NCBI GenBank assembly: GCA_900549895.1
Contig: URQG01000102.1
Coordinates: forward strand, 1-6,865
Reading direction: 5' to 3'
Source of the DNA: an uncultured Lachnobacterium sp.
GTDB taxonomy: Bacteria; Bacillota; Clostridia; Lachnospirales; Lachnospiraceae
Length of the DNA: 6,865 bases
Shown here one piece after another: positions 1 to 6,863 of the stretch. The notes beneath the pieces were generated by a model. That model saw only the letters and a program-made list of their open reading frames with translations. It did no database searches and had not been told where the DNA came from. Made by a program: the position numbers and the translations under genes. Position 1 is the first letter of the stretch. Each line of letters starts with the position of its first letter.

Positions 1-50
1 GATCTACACGCGTAAGATCGTCGGCAGCGTCAGATGTGTATAAGAGACAG
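1..50 (+). other. Illumina Nextera i5 adapter (sequencing artefact)
   Basis: This is library adapter, not genome. Bases 1-9 are the end of the P5 sequence, and bases 10-17 (GCGTAAGA) are an 8-base i5 index that, from memory, equals Nextera index 517. Bases 18-31 (TCGTCGGCAGCGTC) are the Nextera read-1 primer part, and bases 32-50 are the 19-base Tn5 mosaic end AGATGTGTATAAGAGACAG. The four parts follow one another without mismatch. Genomic sequence starts at 51. The fragment was left on a contig end by incomplete trimming and should be masked. On the minus strand the adapter gives the peptide SYTHLTLPT, a recurrent false protein tail in metagenome databases. Confidence 0.98.
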
Positions 51-52
51 AA

Positions 53-1039
53 TTGGGACATTTTTGGCTCGCGAAGGCTAACGGAATCAGAGTCAATGAA
101 TTTTCCTTGGGCCTTGGACCTACAATCATTGGATTTACGAAGGGAGAAACAAAATATTCGATCAAGCTTCTTCCGTTCGGTGGAGCCTGCATGATGGAAG
201 GGGAGGATGAAGATTCCACTGATGAGCGGGCGTTTGGAAAGAAGTCCGTGTGGGCACGTATGAGTGTTGTGTTTGCCGGACCGTTCTTTAATTTTATTAT
301 GGCGTTTGTCTGTGCTTTTATTCTGATGAGTTGTATTGGATATGATAAACCGGTTTTAACAGGTGTTATTGATGGATATGCAGCTGATGAGGCAGGCCTT
401 CAGGCTGGAGATGAGATTGTCAAAATGAATCATTTTTCGGTGCATTTCTGTCGTGAGATTACTGTTTATGCAACTTTTCATGCAGGAGAAGACGTTAAAG
501 TTACCTACATTCGGGACGGAAAGAAGCAGACGGCGACACTGACTCCGAAATATGACAAGAAAGAAGGACGCTATCTGTATGGTTTCAGCTATACCGGACA
601 GGAACGTGTCAAGGGTAATGTTCTTACCAATATTAAGAATAGCTTTTATGAACTCCGCTATTGGATTTATTCAACGGTCGAAAGCTTAAAGATGCTTGTG
701 ACCAGACAGGTTTCCGTAAACCAGATGAGCGGACCGGTCGGCATCGTAAAAAGCATGGGGGATACCTACACAAAGTCAGTATCGACAGACGGATATTATT
801 ACGCATTTTTGAATCTGTTAAATTGGACGATTCTGTTATCTGCAAACCTTGGTGTGATGAATCTGCTTCCGCTTCCGGCTTTGGACGGTGGACGTCTTGT
901 ATTTCTGATCGTCGAGGCAATCCGCGGAAAGAAAATTGATCCGAACAAAGAGGGGTTCGTGCATATGATCGGAATCCTGTTATTGTTTGCATTGATGTTT
1001 GTTGTAATGTTTAATGATATTCATAAGCTGTTTGTATAA
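53..1039 (+). CDS. rseP: RseP/RasP-type site-2 zinc metalloprotease, 5' partial
   Basis: Intramembrane protease of the M50 (S2P) family. Relatives cut membrane-anchored anti-sigma factors and leftover signal peptides within the bilayer. Numbering from the TTG at 53, residues 1-3 (LGH) with the preceding GAA codon (50-52) are the end of the HELGH zinc motif. The first motif His and the first membrane segment, about 20 residues, are missing. Next come the conserved PFGG (41-44) and AGPFFNF (75-81) motifs, a membrane segment near 68-93, one PDZ domain (about 100-185, with GLQAGDEI), the GPVGIV motif (227-232), a membrane segment near 251-270 running into NLLPLPALDGG (270-280) whose Asp278 is the third zinc ligand, and a last membrane helix (303-321). 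The 328 readable residues plus about 20 missing fit the family length. The TTG at 53 is not the real start: the adapter ends at 50 and puts an in-frame TAA at 41-43. The gene is cut by library preparation, not by mutation. The next gene, ispG, starts 81 bases after the stop, on the same strand. Confidence 0.95.
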   Translation: MGHFWLAKANGIRVNEFSLGLGPTIIGFTKGETKYSIKLLPFGGACMMEGEDEDSTDERAFGKKSVWARMSVVFAGPFFNFIMAFVCAFILMSCIGYDKPVLTGVIDGYAADEAGLQAGDEIVKMNHFSVHFCREITVYATFHAGEDVKVTYIRDGKKQTATLTPKYDKKEGRYLYGFSYTGQERVKGNVLTNIKNSFYELRYWIYSTVESLKMLVTRQVSVNQMSGPVGIVKSMGDTYTKSVSTDGYYYAFLNLLNWTILLSANLGVMNLLPLPALDGGRLVFLIVEAIRGKKIDPNKEGFVHMIGILLLFALMFVVMFNDIHKLFV

Positions 1040-1109
1040 GATGGGAAAATCTGTGCACAAGTCCGGATACAGATAGAAGCAGAGCTTGATAAAAAGGATA
1101 AGGTAAATA

Positions 1110-1118
1110 GAGGTGATC
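1110..1118 (+). promoter_or_regulatory. Strong ribosome binding site of ispG
   Basis: GAGGTGATC matches, over nine bases without a mismatch, the complement of the usual Bacillota 16S rRNA 3' end. The GAGG core ends 7 bases before the ATG at 1121, good spacing. It fixes that ATG as the start. The rest of the 80-base gap (1040-1109) is purine-rich and shows no terminator stem-loop and no convincing promoter, so ispG is probably read from the rseP transcript. Confidence 0.85.
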
Positions 1119-1120
1119 AT

Positions 1121-2176
1121 ATGGTCAGACATAAAACAAAAGAAGTGAAGATTGGGAATCGCGTAATCGGTGGTGATTACCCGATCGCAATTCAGTCGAT
1201 GACAAACACACATACGGAAGATGTTGCTGCAACGGTTGCGCAGATTAAGCAATTGACCAAGGCCGGATGTGAGATTATCCGTTGTGCCGTTCCAACGATG
1301 GAGGCAGCAAAGGCACTCTCGGAGATTAAGAAGCAGATAGAGATTCCGCTCGTTGCGGATATTCATTTCGATTATAAACTTGCATTGGCTGCAATGGAGT
1401 ATGGGGCGGATAAGATTCGTATCAATCCGGGGAATATCGGGAACCGCGACAGGGTAAAAGCAGTTGTGGATGAAGCCAGGGCACGTAATCTTCCAATCCG
1501 TGTCGGTGTTAACAGTGGTTCACTGGAGAAAGATCTGGTGGAGAAGTATCATGGTGTGACAGCGGAGGGTCTTGTAGAGAGTGCATTGGACAAAGTTGCG
1601 ATGATCGAGGATATGGGATATGACAATCTTGTGATCAGTATTAAGTCCTCGGATGTCATGATGTGCGTGAAGGCACATGAATTGATTGCGGACAAGACGG
1701 ATCATCCGCTTCATGTGGGAATTACGGAGGCCGGTACAATCATCAGTGGTAATATTAAGTCTGCAATCGGATTAGGATTGATCCTGAATCAGGGAATCGG
1801 TGATACGATCCGCGTGTCGCTTACCGGAGATCCTGTGGAGGAGATCAAGTCGGCCAAGCTGATCCTTCGTACACTTGGACTTCGCAAGGGCGGTATTGAA
1901 GTTGTTTCGTGTCCGACTTGCGGAAGAACAAAGATTGATCTTATTGGACTTGCTAATCAGGTAGAGACAATGGTGGCAGAATTTCCACTTGATATTAAAG
2001 TGGCGGTCATGGGATGTGTTGTTAACGGACCGGGAGAAGCAAAAGAAGCGGATCTTGGAGTGGCCGGAGGAATCGGTGAGGGGTTAATTATTAAGCATGG
2101 AGAAGTCTATAAGAAGGTGCCTGAGAGTGAATTGCTAGGGGCGCTTCGTTATGAGTTAGAACATTGGGGGCAGTAA
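1121..2176 (+). CDS. ispG: 4-hydroxy-3-methylbut-2-en-1-yl diphosphate synthase (IspG/GcpE)
   Basis: Catalyses the penultimate step of the MEP isoprenoid pathway in the cytosol: reductive ring opening of MEcPP (2-C-methyl-D-erythritol 2,4-cyclodiphosphate) to HMBPP, with electrons from ferredoxin or flavodoxin. At 351 residues it is the short two-domain bacterial form, without the extra domain of plant and some other IspG proteins. Residues about 1-250 form the TIM barrel, with conserved stretches PIAIQSMTNT (21-30), VADIHFDY (78-85), KIRINPGNIG (98-107) and VGVNSGSLE (128-136). The C-terminal iron-sulfur domain has CPTCGR (264-269) and GCVVNGPGEA (298-307). The [4Fe-4S] ligands should be Cys264, Cys267, Cys299 and Glu306, with the same spacing as the E. 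coli ligands. The start follows an excellent ribosome binding site. The stop TAA lies one base before the polC ATG, so translation of the two genes is probably coupled. No truncation or frameshift seen. Confidence 0.97.
   Translation: MVRHKTKEVKIGNRVIGGDYPIAIQSMTNTHTEDVAATVAQIKQLTKAGCEIIRCAVPTMEAAKALSEIKKQIEIPLVADIHFDYKLALAAMEYGADKIRINPGNIGNRDRVKAVVDEARARNLPIRVGVNSGSLEKDLVEKYHGVTAEGLVESALDKVAMIEDMGYDNLVISIKSSDVMMCVKAHELIADKTDHPLHVGITEAGTIISGNIKSAIGLGLILNQGIGDTIRVSLTGDPVEEIKSAKLILRTLGLRKGGIEVVSCPTCGRTKIDLIGLANQVETMVAEFPLDIKVAVMGCVVNGPGEAKEADLGVAGGIGEGLIIKHGEVYKKVPESELLGALRYELEHWGQ
2166..2170 (+). promoter_or_regulatory. Probable ribosome binding site of polC, inside ispG
   Basis: GGGGG within the last ispG codons lies 7 bases before the polC ATG at 2178. 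It can pair with CCUCC of the 16S 3' end with one G-U wobble. It is weaker than the ispG site, which fits a gene also served by ribosomes ending on ispG one base upstream. The protein's first residues (MTKPFKEAFPTL) resemble family N-termini as I recall them, which supports this start. Confidence 0.5.
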
Positions 2177-2177
2177 T

Positions 2178-5100
2178 ATGACAAAGCCTTTTAAGGAGGC
2201 GTTTCCAACTCTGACACTTGAGCCGGAGCTGGAAAGTCTGTTAGAGACAGCAGAAGTAACGAAAATAGGTGCGAATCATGATCACGATCATATTCGCATT
2301 TATTTGCGTGCAAAGAGACTGATCTTTAAAAAGAACATATGGAAGATGGAGGAGGCAATCGTCTCACAGATCTTCAAAAATCAAAATGTATCAGTCAAGA
2401 TCATTGAGACTTTTGAGTTATCCGAACAGTATACACCGCAATCTTTAATGGAGGTGTACAAGGATAGTATTCTAGACGAATTGAATGCATACAGTGTGCT
2501 AGAATATAATCTGCTTCGTACTGCAGAGATGGAATTTGACCAGCCACATCATCTGATTCTGACGATGGATGAGACGATCATTGCAAAGACGCGTACCGAT
2601 GAGATACTTGAATTCCTTGAGAAAGTGGTTTGTGAACGATGCGGTATGAACCTTGTGATACAGACGGAGTTTCGTAAGCCGAAGGAGAGCAAGTATCGCA
2701 AGAATTCTGAGAAGCAGATTGCACAGGAAGTGCAAAGCATTCTTGAGCGTACGAAGTTTGCGGTCATGGGCGATGAGAGTGAACCGCTGCACAAGCCGGA
2801 TGAGGAAAATCCTGCAGCGGATGCAGTTATTGCAACGGAAGAAGTTGTAGAAAAAACTGCAAAAACAGCACAAAATCCTGCAAAGAAGCAGGAAAATGCA
2901 GGAAATGCTGCAAAAAAGAAGCATTCATTTGAGAAAAAAGGCGAATTCCGGAAGAAATTTGATTATGATAACAGCAAGAAGTCAATGAATCCGGATGTGA
3001 TCTATGGACGTGACTTTGAAGAAGAACCGATGGATATCGAGAAGATCGATGGACCGATCGGTGAAGTTGTCATTCATGGTAAAATTCTTTCTGTGGATAC
3101 CCGAGAGATTCGTAATGAGAAAACCATCATTATCTTTTCCGTCACGGATTTTACCGACACGATCATGCTTAAGATTTTTGCGCGAAATGATGATGTGAAG
3201 GAATTGCTGGGCGAGATCAGCGCAGGTAAATTTATTAAGGTCAAGGGTGTTGCTACTATTGATAAGTTTGACAGCGAGCTGACCATTGGTTCCATCGTCG
3301 GCATTAAGAAGAGTTCTGATTTTACAACCATCCGAATGGACAACAGCGCGGAAAAACGTGTAGAACTTCACTGCCATACAAAGATGAGTGATATGGATGG
3401 CGTATCGGATGTCAAAGATATTGTAAAACGTGCAATGAAGTGGGGGCATAAAGCAATTGCAATCACAGATCACGGTGATGTACAGGCATTTCCGGATGCA
3501 AACCATACCGTGAGCCCTGACGATGATTTTAAAGTGATCTACGGCGTTGAAGCATACCTGGTTGATGATTTAAAGGGAATCGTTACAGAGAGTCATAATC
3601 AGTCGCTGCAGGCGGATTATGTTGTATTCGATCTGGAGACAACCGGATTTAGTCCGGAAACGAACAAGATCATCGAGATTGGAGCCGTCAAAGTTCAAAA
3701 TGGTGCAATTGTGGATCGTTTCTCGACTTTTGTTAATCCGGAGGTCCCGATTCCGTTTCGAATTGAGCAGTTAACATCCATTCGAGACGATATGGTGATC
3801 GATGCACCTGTGATTGAAGATATTCTCCCGAAGTTCATGGAGTTTTGCAAGGGGTGTATTATGGTTGCACATAATGCGGACTTTGACATGAGTTTTATCA
3901 AGAAGAATTGTATGCGTCAGGGAATCGAGTGCAATCCGACGATTGTGGATACGGTCGGTCTGGCTCGTGTGCTTTTGTCCAATCTGAATCGATTTAAACT
4001 GGATACCGTTGCCAAGGCTCTCGGAGTATCTTTGGATAATCATCATCGTGCGGTGGACGATGCGGCATGTACTGCCGAAATTTTTGTGAAGTTTATTGAA
4101 ATGCTCGAGGAGCGGGGCGTGACAACGCTTGATCAGGTGAATGAGATGGCTTCGGCTTCGGTAGAGAATATTCAGAAAATGCCAACGTATCATGCCATCA
4201 TCCTGGCAACCTGTGATCAAGGCCGAACCAATCTGTATCGCCTTGTTTCACTGGCGCACATTAAGTATTACCATAAGAGACCAAGAATTCCAAAGAGTGA
4301 ATTTTTAAAATACAGAGATGGACTTTTGATCGGTTCTGCCTGTGAGGCGGGTGAACTATATCGTGCAATCCTAAACGGACGGCCGGAGGAAGAGATTTCA
4401 AGACTAGTGGATTTCTATGATTATCTGGAAATACAGCCCCTTGGAAATAATGCGTTTCTGGTCAGAGATGAGGATTCGCCGATCACATCCAATGACGATC
4501 TCATTGAGATCAACAAGAAGATCGTGCGTCTTGGCGAAGAATTTCATAAACCGGTCGTTGCAACGTGTGATGTGCATTTTCTGGATCCGGATGATGAGAT
4601 CTACCGCAGAATTATTATGACCGGACAGGGATTTAAAGATGCGGATGACCAGGCACCGCTTTACCTTCGTACAACGGAAGAGATGCTCAAAGAATTTGAA
4701 TATCTTGGCAGTGCGAAAGCAGAGGAAGTGGTTATCACAAACACGAACCTTATTGCGGATATGTGCGAGCGTATCTCTCCGGTGCGCCCGGACAAGTGTC
4801 CTCCGGTTATTGAAAATTCGGATCAGATGCTTCGTGATATCTGTTACAATAAGGCGCATAAGATGTATGGAGATCCGCTTCCGGAGATCGTGCAGGAGCG
4901 CCTTGAACGTGAGCTGAATTCCATTATCAGTAATGGATATGCTGTCATGTATATTATTGCGCAGAAACTGGTATGGAAGTCAAACGAGGATGGCTATCTG
5001 GTAGGATCACGAGGCTCCGTAGGCAGTTCGTTTGTCGCGACAATGTCCGGTATCACGGAGGTAAATCCGCTGCATGCGCATTATCTGTGCAAGCATTGTA

Positions 5101-6713
5101 AATACAGTGATTTTGATTCGGATCTAGTAAAATCGTATTCCGGACGAGGCGGCTGTGATATGCCGGATAAGATCTGTCCGAAATGCGGCAAACCATTGTC
5201 GAAGGAAGGATTTGATATTCCGTTCGAGACATTCCTCGGATTTAAGGGAAACAAGGAGCCGGATATCGACCTTAACTTCTCCGGAGAGTATCAGAGTAAG
5301 GCACATAAATATACGGAGGTTATCTTTGGTGAGGGACAGACGTTTAAAGCGGGAACCATCGGTACGCTTGCGGACAAGACTGCGTTTGGTTATGTGAAGA
5401 ATTATTACGAGGAGCGCGGCATCCACAAGCGAAACTGTGAGATTGACCGTATTGTCGGCGGTTGTGTCGGCGTGCGTCGAACGACCGGACAGCATCCGGG
5501 AGGAATCGTTGTTCTTCCGATGGGAGAGCAGATTTATACTTTTACGCCGATCCAGCATCCGGCAAATGATATGACGGTTGATATCACAACTACGCATTTT
5601 GATTACCATTCGATCGACCATAACCTGTTGAAACTTGATATTCTCGGACACGATGATCCGACCATGATTCGTATGTTACAGGATCTCACAGGAGTAGATC
5701 CGACGCAGATTCCGCTGGATGATCAGGCGGTTATGTCGCTTTTTCAGAATACATCGGCGCTCGGAGTTACCCCGGAAGATATTGACGGCTGCCAGTTGGG
5801 AGCCCTTGGCATTCCGGAGTTTGGAACAGACTTTGCGATGGGCATGTTAATTGATACGCAGCCGAAGGAATTTTCGGATCTGATCCGAATCGCCGGTCTG
5901 TCACATGGTACGGATGTGTGGCTTGGTAATGCGCAGACTCTGATCCAGGAGAAGAAGGCCACCATTTCCACCGCAATCTGCACACGAGATGATATCATGA
6001 CGTATCTGATCAGTATGGGACTGGAATCGGAGGAGTCCTTTAAGATCATGGAGAATGTGCGAAAAGGTATCGTTGCGAAAGGAAAGTGTGATAAGTGGCC
6101 GGAGTGGAAGCAGGACATGCTTGACCACAATGTACCGGACTGGTATATCTGGTCCTGCGAGAAGATCAAGTACATGTTCCCGAAGGCGCATGCGGCAGCC
6201 TATGTTATGATGGCATGGCGTATTGCTTACTGTAAGGTGTTCTACCCACTGGCATATTATGCGGCATATTTTTCCATCCGTGCGACCGGCTTCAGTTATG
6301 AGCTGATGTGTCAGGGCAAGGATAAGCTTGAAGGATATATGCGTGATTACAAAAAACGCAAGGATACGCTCTCCAAGAAGGAACAGGATACGTTCAAGGA
6401 TATGCGAATTGTGCAGGAGATGTATGCGCGTGGTTTTGAATTCCTTCCAATCGACATCTATACGTCGCAGCCACATCGTTTCCAGATTGTGGACGGTAAG
6501 CTGCTTCCGGCACTTAATACGATTGACGGACTCGGTGATAACGCTGCAGTCGCAATTGCAGAGGCTGCAAAAGACGGAATTTTTCTGTCGAAAGATGATT
6601 TCAGGGAGCGCACAAAGGTGTCAAAGACGACGATTGATCTGATGAGTGATCTTGGGCTGTTTGGAGATATGCCGGAGTCGAACCAGTTGTCACTGTTTGA
6701 TTTCGGAGCGTAG
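2178..6713 (+). CDS. polC: DNA polymerase III alpha subunit, PolC type, with 3'-5' exonuclease
   Basis: Main replicative DNA polymerase of low-GC Gram-positive bacteria, acting in the replisome with the sliding clamp. It has 1511 residues against about 1440 in Bacillus subtilis. Domains in order: N-terminal domain (1-195); a charged Ala/Lys/Glu-rich linker (about 200-285); OB fold (about 290-380); first part of the PHP domain with HCH (398-400) and TDHGD (430-434); inserted DEDDh proofreading exonuclease (480-645) with Asp485 and Glu487 in FDLETTG, Asp570 in HNADFD, and His623 and Asp628 in HRAVDD; rest of the PHP domain, including CDVH (797-800); polymerase core (about 870-1500). The core shows GSRGSVGSS (943-951), a CxxC...CxxC zinc site (Cys971, 974, 1000, 1003), catalytic Asp1029 and Asp1031 in PDIDLNF, and Asp1154 in KLDILGHDDPT. 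The clamp-binding motif QLSLF is at 1503-1507. Every catalytic residue looked for is present, so both activities are expected. It starts one base after ispG. Most of the extra length over B. subtilis may lie in the linker; this needs an alignment. Confidence 0.98.
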   Translation: MTKPFKEAFPTLTLEPELESLLETAEVTKIGANHDHDHIRIYLRAKRLIFKKNIWKMEEAIVSQIFKNQNVSVKIIETFELSEQYTPQSLMEVYKDSILDELNAYSVLEYNLLRTAEMEFDQPHHLILTMDETIIAKTRTDEILEFLEKVVCERCGMNLVIQTEFRKPKESKYRKNSEKQIAQEVQSILERTKFAVMGDESEPLHKPDEENPAADAVIATEEVVEKTAKTAQNPAKKQENAGNAAKKKHSFEKKGEFRKKFDYDNSKKSMNPDVIYGRDFEEEPMDIEKIDGPIGEVVIHGKILSVDTREIRNEKTIIIFSVTDFTDTIMLKIFARNDDVKELLGEISAGKFIKVKGVATIDKFDSELTIGSIVGIKKSSDFTTIRMDNSAEKRVELHCHTKMSDMDGVSDVKDIVKRAMKWGHKAIAITDHGDVQAFPDANHTVSPDDDFKVIYGVEAYLVDDLKGIVTESHNQSLQADYVVFDLETTGFSPETNKIIEIGAVKVQNGAIVDRFSTFVNPEVPIPFRIEQLTSIRDDMVIDAPVIEDILPKFMEFCKGCIMVAHNADFDMSFIKKNCMRQGIECNPTIVDTVGLARVLLSNLNRFKLDTVAKALGVSLDNHHRAVDDAACTAEIFVKFIEMLEERGVTTLDQVNEMASASVENIQKMPTYHAIILATCDQGRTNLYRLVSLAHIKYYHKRPRIPKSEFLKYRDGLLIGSACEAGELYRAILNGRPEEEISRLVDFYDYLEIQPLGNNAFLVRDEDSPITSNDDLIEINKKIVRLGEEFHKPVVATCDVHFLDPDDEIYRRIIMTGQGFKDADDQAPLYLRTTEEMLKEFEYLGSAKAEEVVITNTNLIADMCERISPVRPDKCPPVIENSDQMLRDICYNKAHKMYGDPLPEIVQERLERELNSIISNGYAVMYIIAQKLVWKSNEDGYLVGSRGSVGSSFVATMSGITEVNPLHAHYLCKHCKYSDFDSDLVKSYSGRGGCDMPDKICPKCGKPLSKEGFDIPFETFLGFKGNKEPDIDLNFSGEYQSKAHKYTEVIFGEGQTFKAGTIGTLADKTAFGYVKNYYEERGIHKRNCEIDRIVGGCVGVRRTTGQHPGGIVVLPMGEQIYTFTPIQHPANDMTVDITTTHFDYHSIDHNLLKLDILGHDDPTMIRMLQDLTGVDPTQIPLDDQAVMSLFQNTSALGVTPEDIDGCQLGALGIPEFGTDFAMGMLIDTQPKEFSDLIRIAGLSHGTDVWLGNAQTLIQEKKATISTAICTRDDIMTYLISMGLESEESFKIMENVRKGIVAKGKCDKWPEWKQDMLDHNVPDWYIWSCEKIKYMFPKAHAAAYVMMAWRIAYCKVFYPLAYYAAYFSIRATGFSYELMCQGKDKLEGYMRDYKKRKDTLSKKEQDTFKDMRIVQEMYARGFEFLPIDIYTSQPHRFQIVDGKLLPALNTIDGLGDNAAVAIAEAAKDGIFLSKDDFRERTKVSKTTIDLMSDLGLFGDMPESNQLSLFDFGA
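2193..2199 (+). promoter_or_regulatory. Internal Shine-Dalgarno-like AAGGAGG early in polC
   Basis: A perfect AAGGAGG covers codons 6-8 of polC, 15 bases after the start codon. No ATG, GTG or TTG in the polC frame follows within normal spacing; the nearest candidate is a CTG at 2211, 11 bases after it. GCCT (2186-2189) and AGGC (2197-2200) can pair across it and, allowing one bulged G, extend to a 7-pair stem hiding part of the motif. It may hold initiating ribosomes near the ispG-polC junction, or simply encode the Lys-Glu-Ala found there. No function is shown. Confidence 0.3.
2800..3035 (+). other. Low-complexity linker segment of polC
   Basis: This part of polC encodes residues about 208-286, rich in Ala, Lys, Glu and Asn, between the N-terminal domain and the OB fold. 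Related short units (AAD, KTAKTAQNPAKK, AGNAAKKK) and recurring CTGCAAA and AATCCTGCA words suggest growth by small duplications. It includes an imperfect hairpin (TCCTGC 2876-2881, GCAGGA 2888-2893) and three A6 runs (2851-2856, 2912-2917, 2934-2939). It is probably disordered and variable between species. Confidence 0.6.
2912..2918 (+). other. In-frame A AAA AAG slippery heptamer in polC (candidate)
   Basis: The heptamer spans the last base of codon 245 (GCA) and codons 246-247 (AAA AAG), the register needed for -1 slippage by two lysine tRNAs, as in E. coli dnaX. An AGGA (2900-2903) lies 8 bases upstream, similar to the dnaX stimulatory Shine-Dalgarno. After a -1 slip the frame meets TGA at 2930-2932, giving a product of about 251 residues with only the N-terminal domain and part of the linker. 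I see no strong downstream stem-loop or pseudoknot. Lysine-rich linkers easily produce such heptamers by chance, so function is unproven. Confidence 0.2.
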
Positions 6714-6730
6714 GCAAATTCGGGTTTGTC
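6713..6730 (+). other. Short stem-loop directly after polC
   Basis: Starting at the last base of the polC stop codon, GGCAAAT (6713-6719) can pair with GTTTGTC (6724-6730) in seven pairs, two of them G-U, with a TCGG loop. No run of T follows, so it is not a standard intrinsic terminator. It could protect a 3' end or be chance; the stem is AT-rich and weak. Confidence 0.25.
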
Positions 6731-6744
6731 GTGATCAGATAGGC

Positions 6745-6775
6745 TTTCAAAACGGATGATACCGGATGATAAAAT
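6745..6775 (+). promoter_or_regulatory. Weak candidate promoter for a gene beyond the window
   Basis: TAAAAT (6770-6775) differs from TATAAT at one base and is preceded by TG one base away (6767-6768), making an extended -10. A poor -35 candidate, TTTCAA (6745-6750), lies 19 bases upstream, longer than the ideal 17. It would drive transcription to the right. In related Clostridia the rimP-nusA-infB genes often follow polC, so a new transcript could start here, but no downstream gene start is visible. Confidence 0.25.
6751..6770 (+). repeat. Two-copy 10-base tandem repeat after polC
   Basis: AACGGATGAT (6751-6760) is followed at once by ACCGGATGAT (6761-6770), nine of ten bases identical. The period is close to one turn of DNA helix, so a protein could meet both copies on one face, but two short copies can also arise by slippage. 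The second copy ends at the candidate -10 element at 6770-6775. Confidence 0.6.
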
Positions 6776-6853
6776 ACGATTCGAAAATTAGCAGTAGATA
6801 TTCGCAAACTGACGGATTTTGAACGATACCGACTTTCTCTCAGCTTTTTCTAC

Positions 6854-6863
6854 GAGTTAACTC
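6854..6863. repeat. 10-base palindrome GAGTTAACTC at the window end
   Basis: The ten bases read the same on both strands, and the symmetry stops at the flanking bases (C on each side). It could be half of a larger regulatory site cut by the window end, or chance. Confidence 0.4.

Noticed and set aside
32..50. Tn5 mosaic end as evidence of a natural transposon
   Set aside because: It is directly joined to the Nextera primer part, an index and P5 sequence, so it comes from library preparation.
53..55. TTG at 53 as the real start of rseP
   Set aside because: No ribosome binding site is genomic here, and the family N-terminus with the motif His lies upstream of the adapter junction.
1087..1120. 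Promoter in front of ispG (TTGATA at 1087-1092)
   Set aside because: No -10 element lies at a usable distance before the ispG start.
2211..2213. CTG as an alternative polC start after the internal AAGGAGG
   Set aside because: CTG is a rare start, spacing of 11 is long, and it would remove N-terminal residues (MTKPFKEAFPT) that resemble the family N-terminus.
2851..2857. A6-C run as a slippery frameshift site
   Set aside because: The codon boundaries (GAA AAA ACT) do not fit the register needed for -1 slippage.
2934..2940. A6-G run as a second slippery heptamer
   Set aside because: Codons read AAA AAA GGC, the wrong register; only the heptamer at 2912-2918 fits.
5124..5651. Minus-strand open frame of 175 codons inside polC, and similar frames at 2982-3506, 4404-4859 and 5901-6476
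   Set aside because: They lie antisense to well-conserved polC domains, have compositions typical of shadow frames (rich in Arg, Ile, His, Ser), and show no recognisable domain.
6809..6849. Intrinsic terminator before the T5 run at 6845-6849
   Set aside because: CTGA (6809-6812) and TCAG (6840-6843) give only four pairs around a 27-base loop; no stable GC-rich stem precedes the T run.
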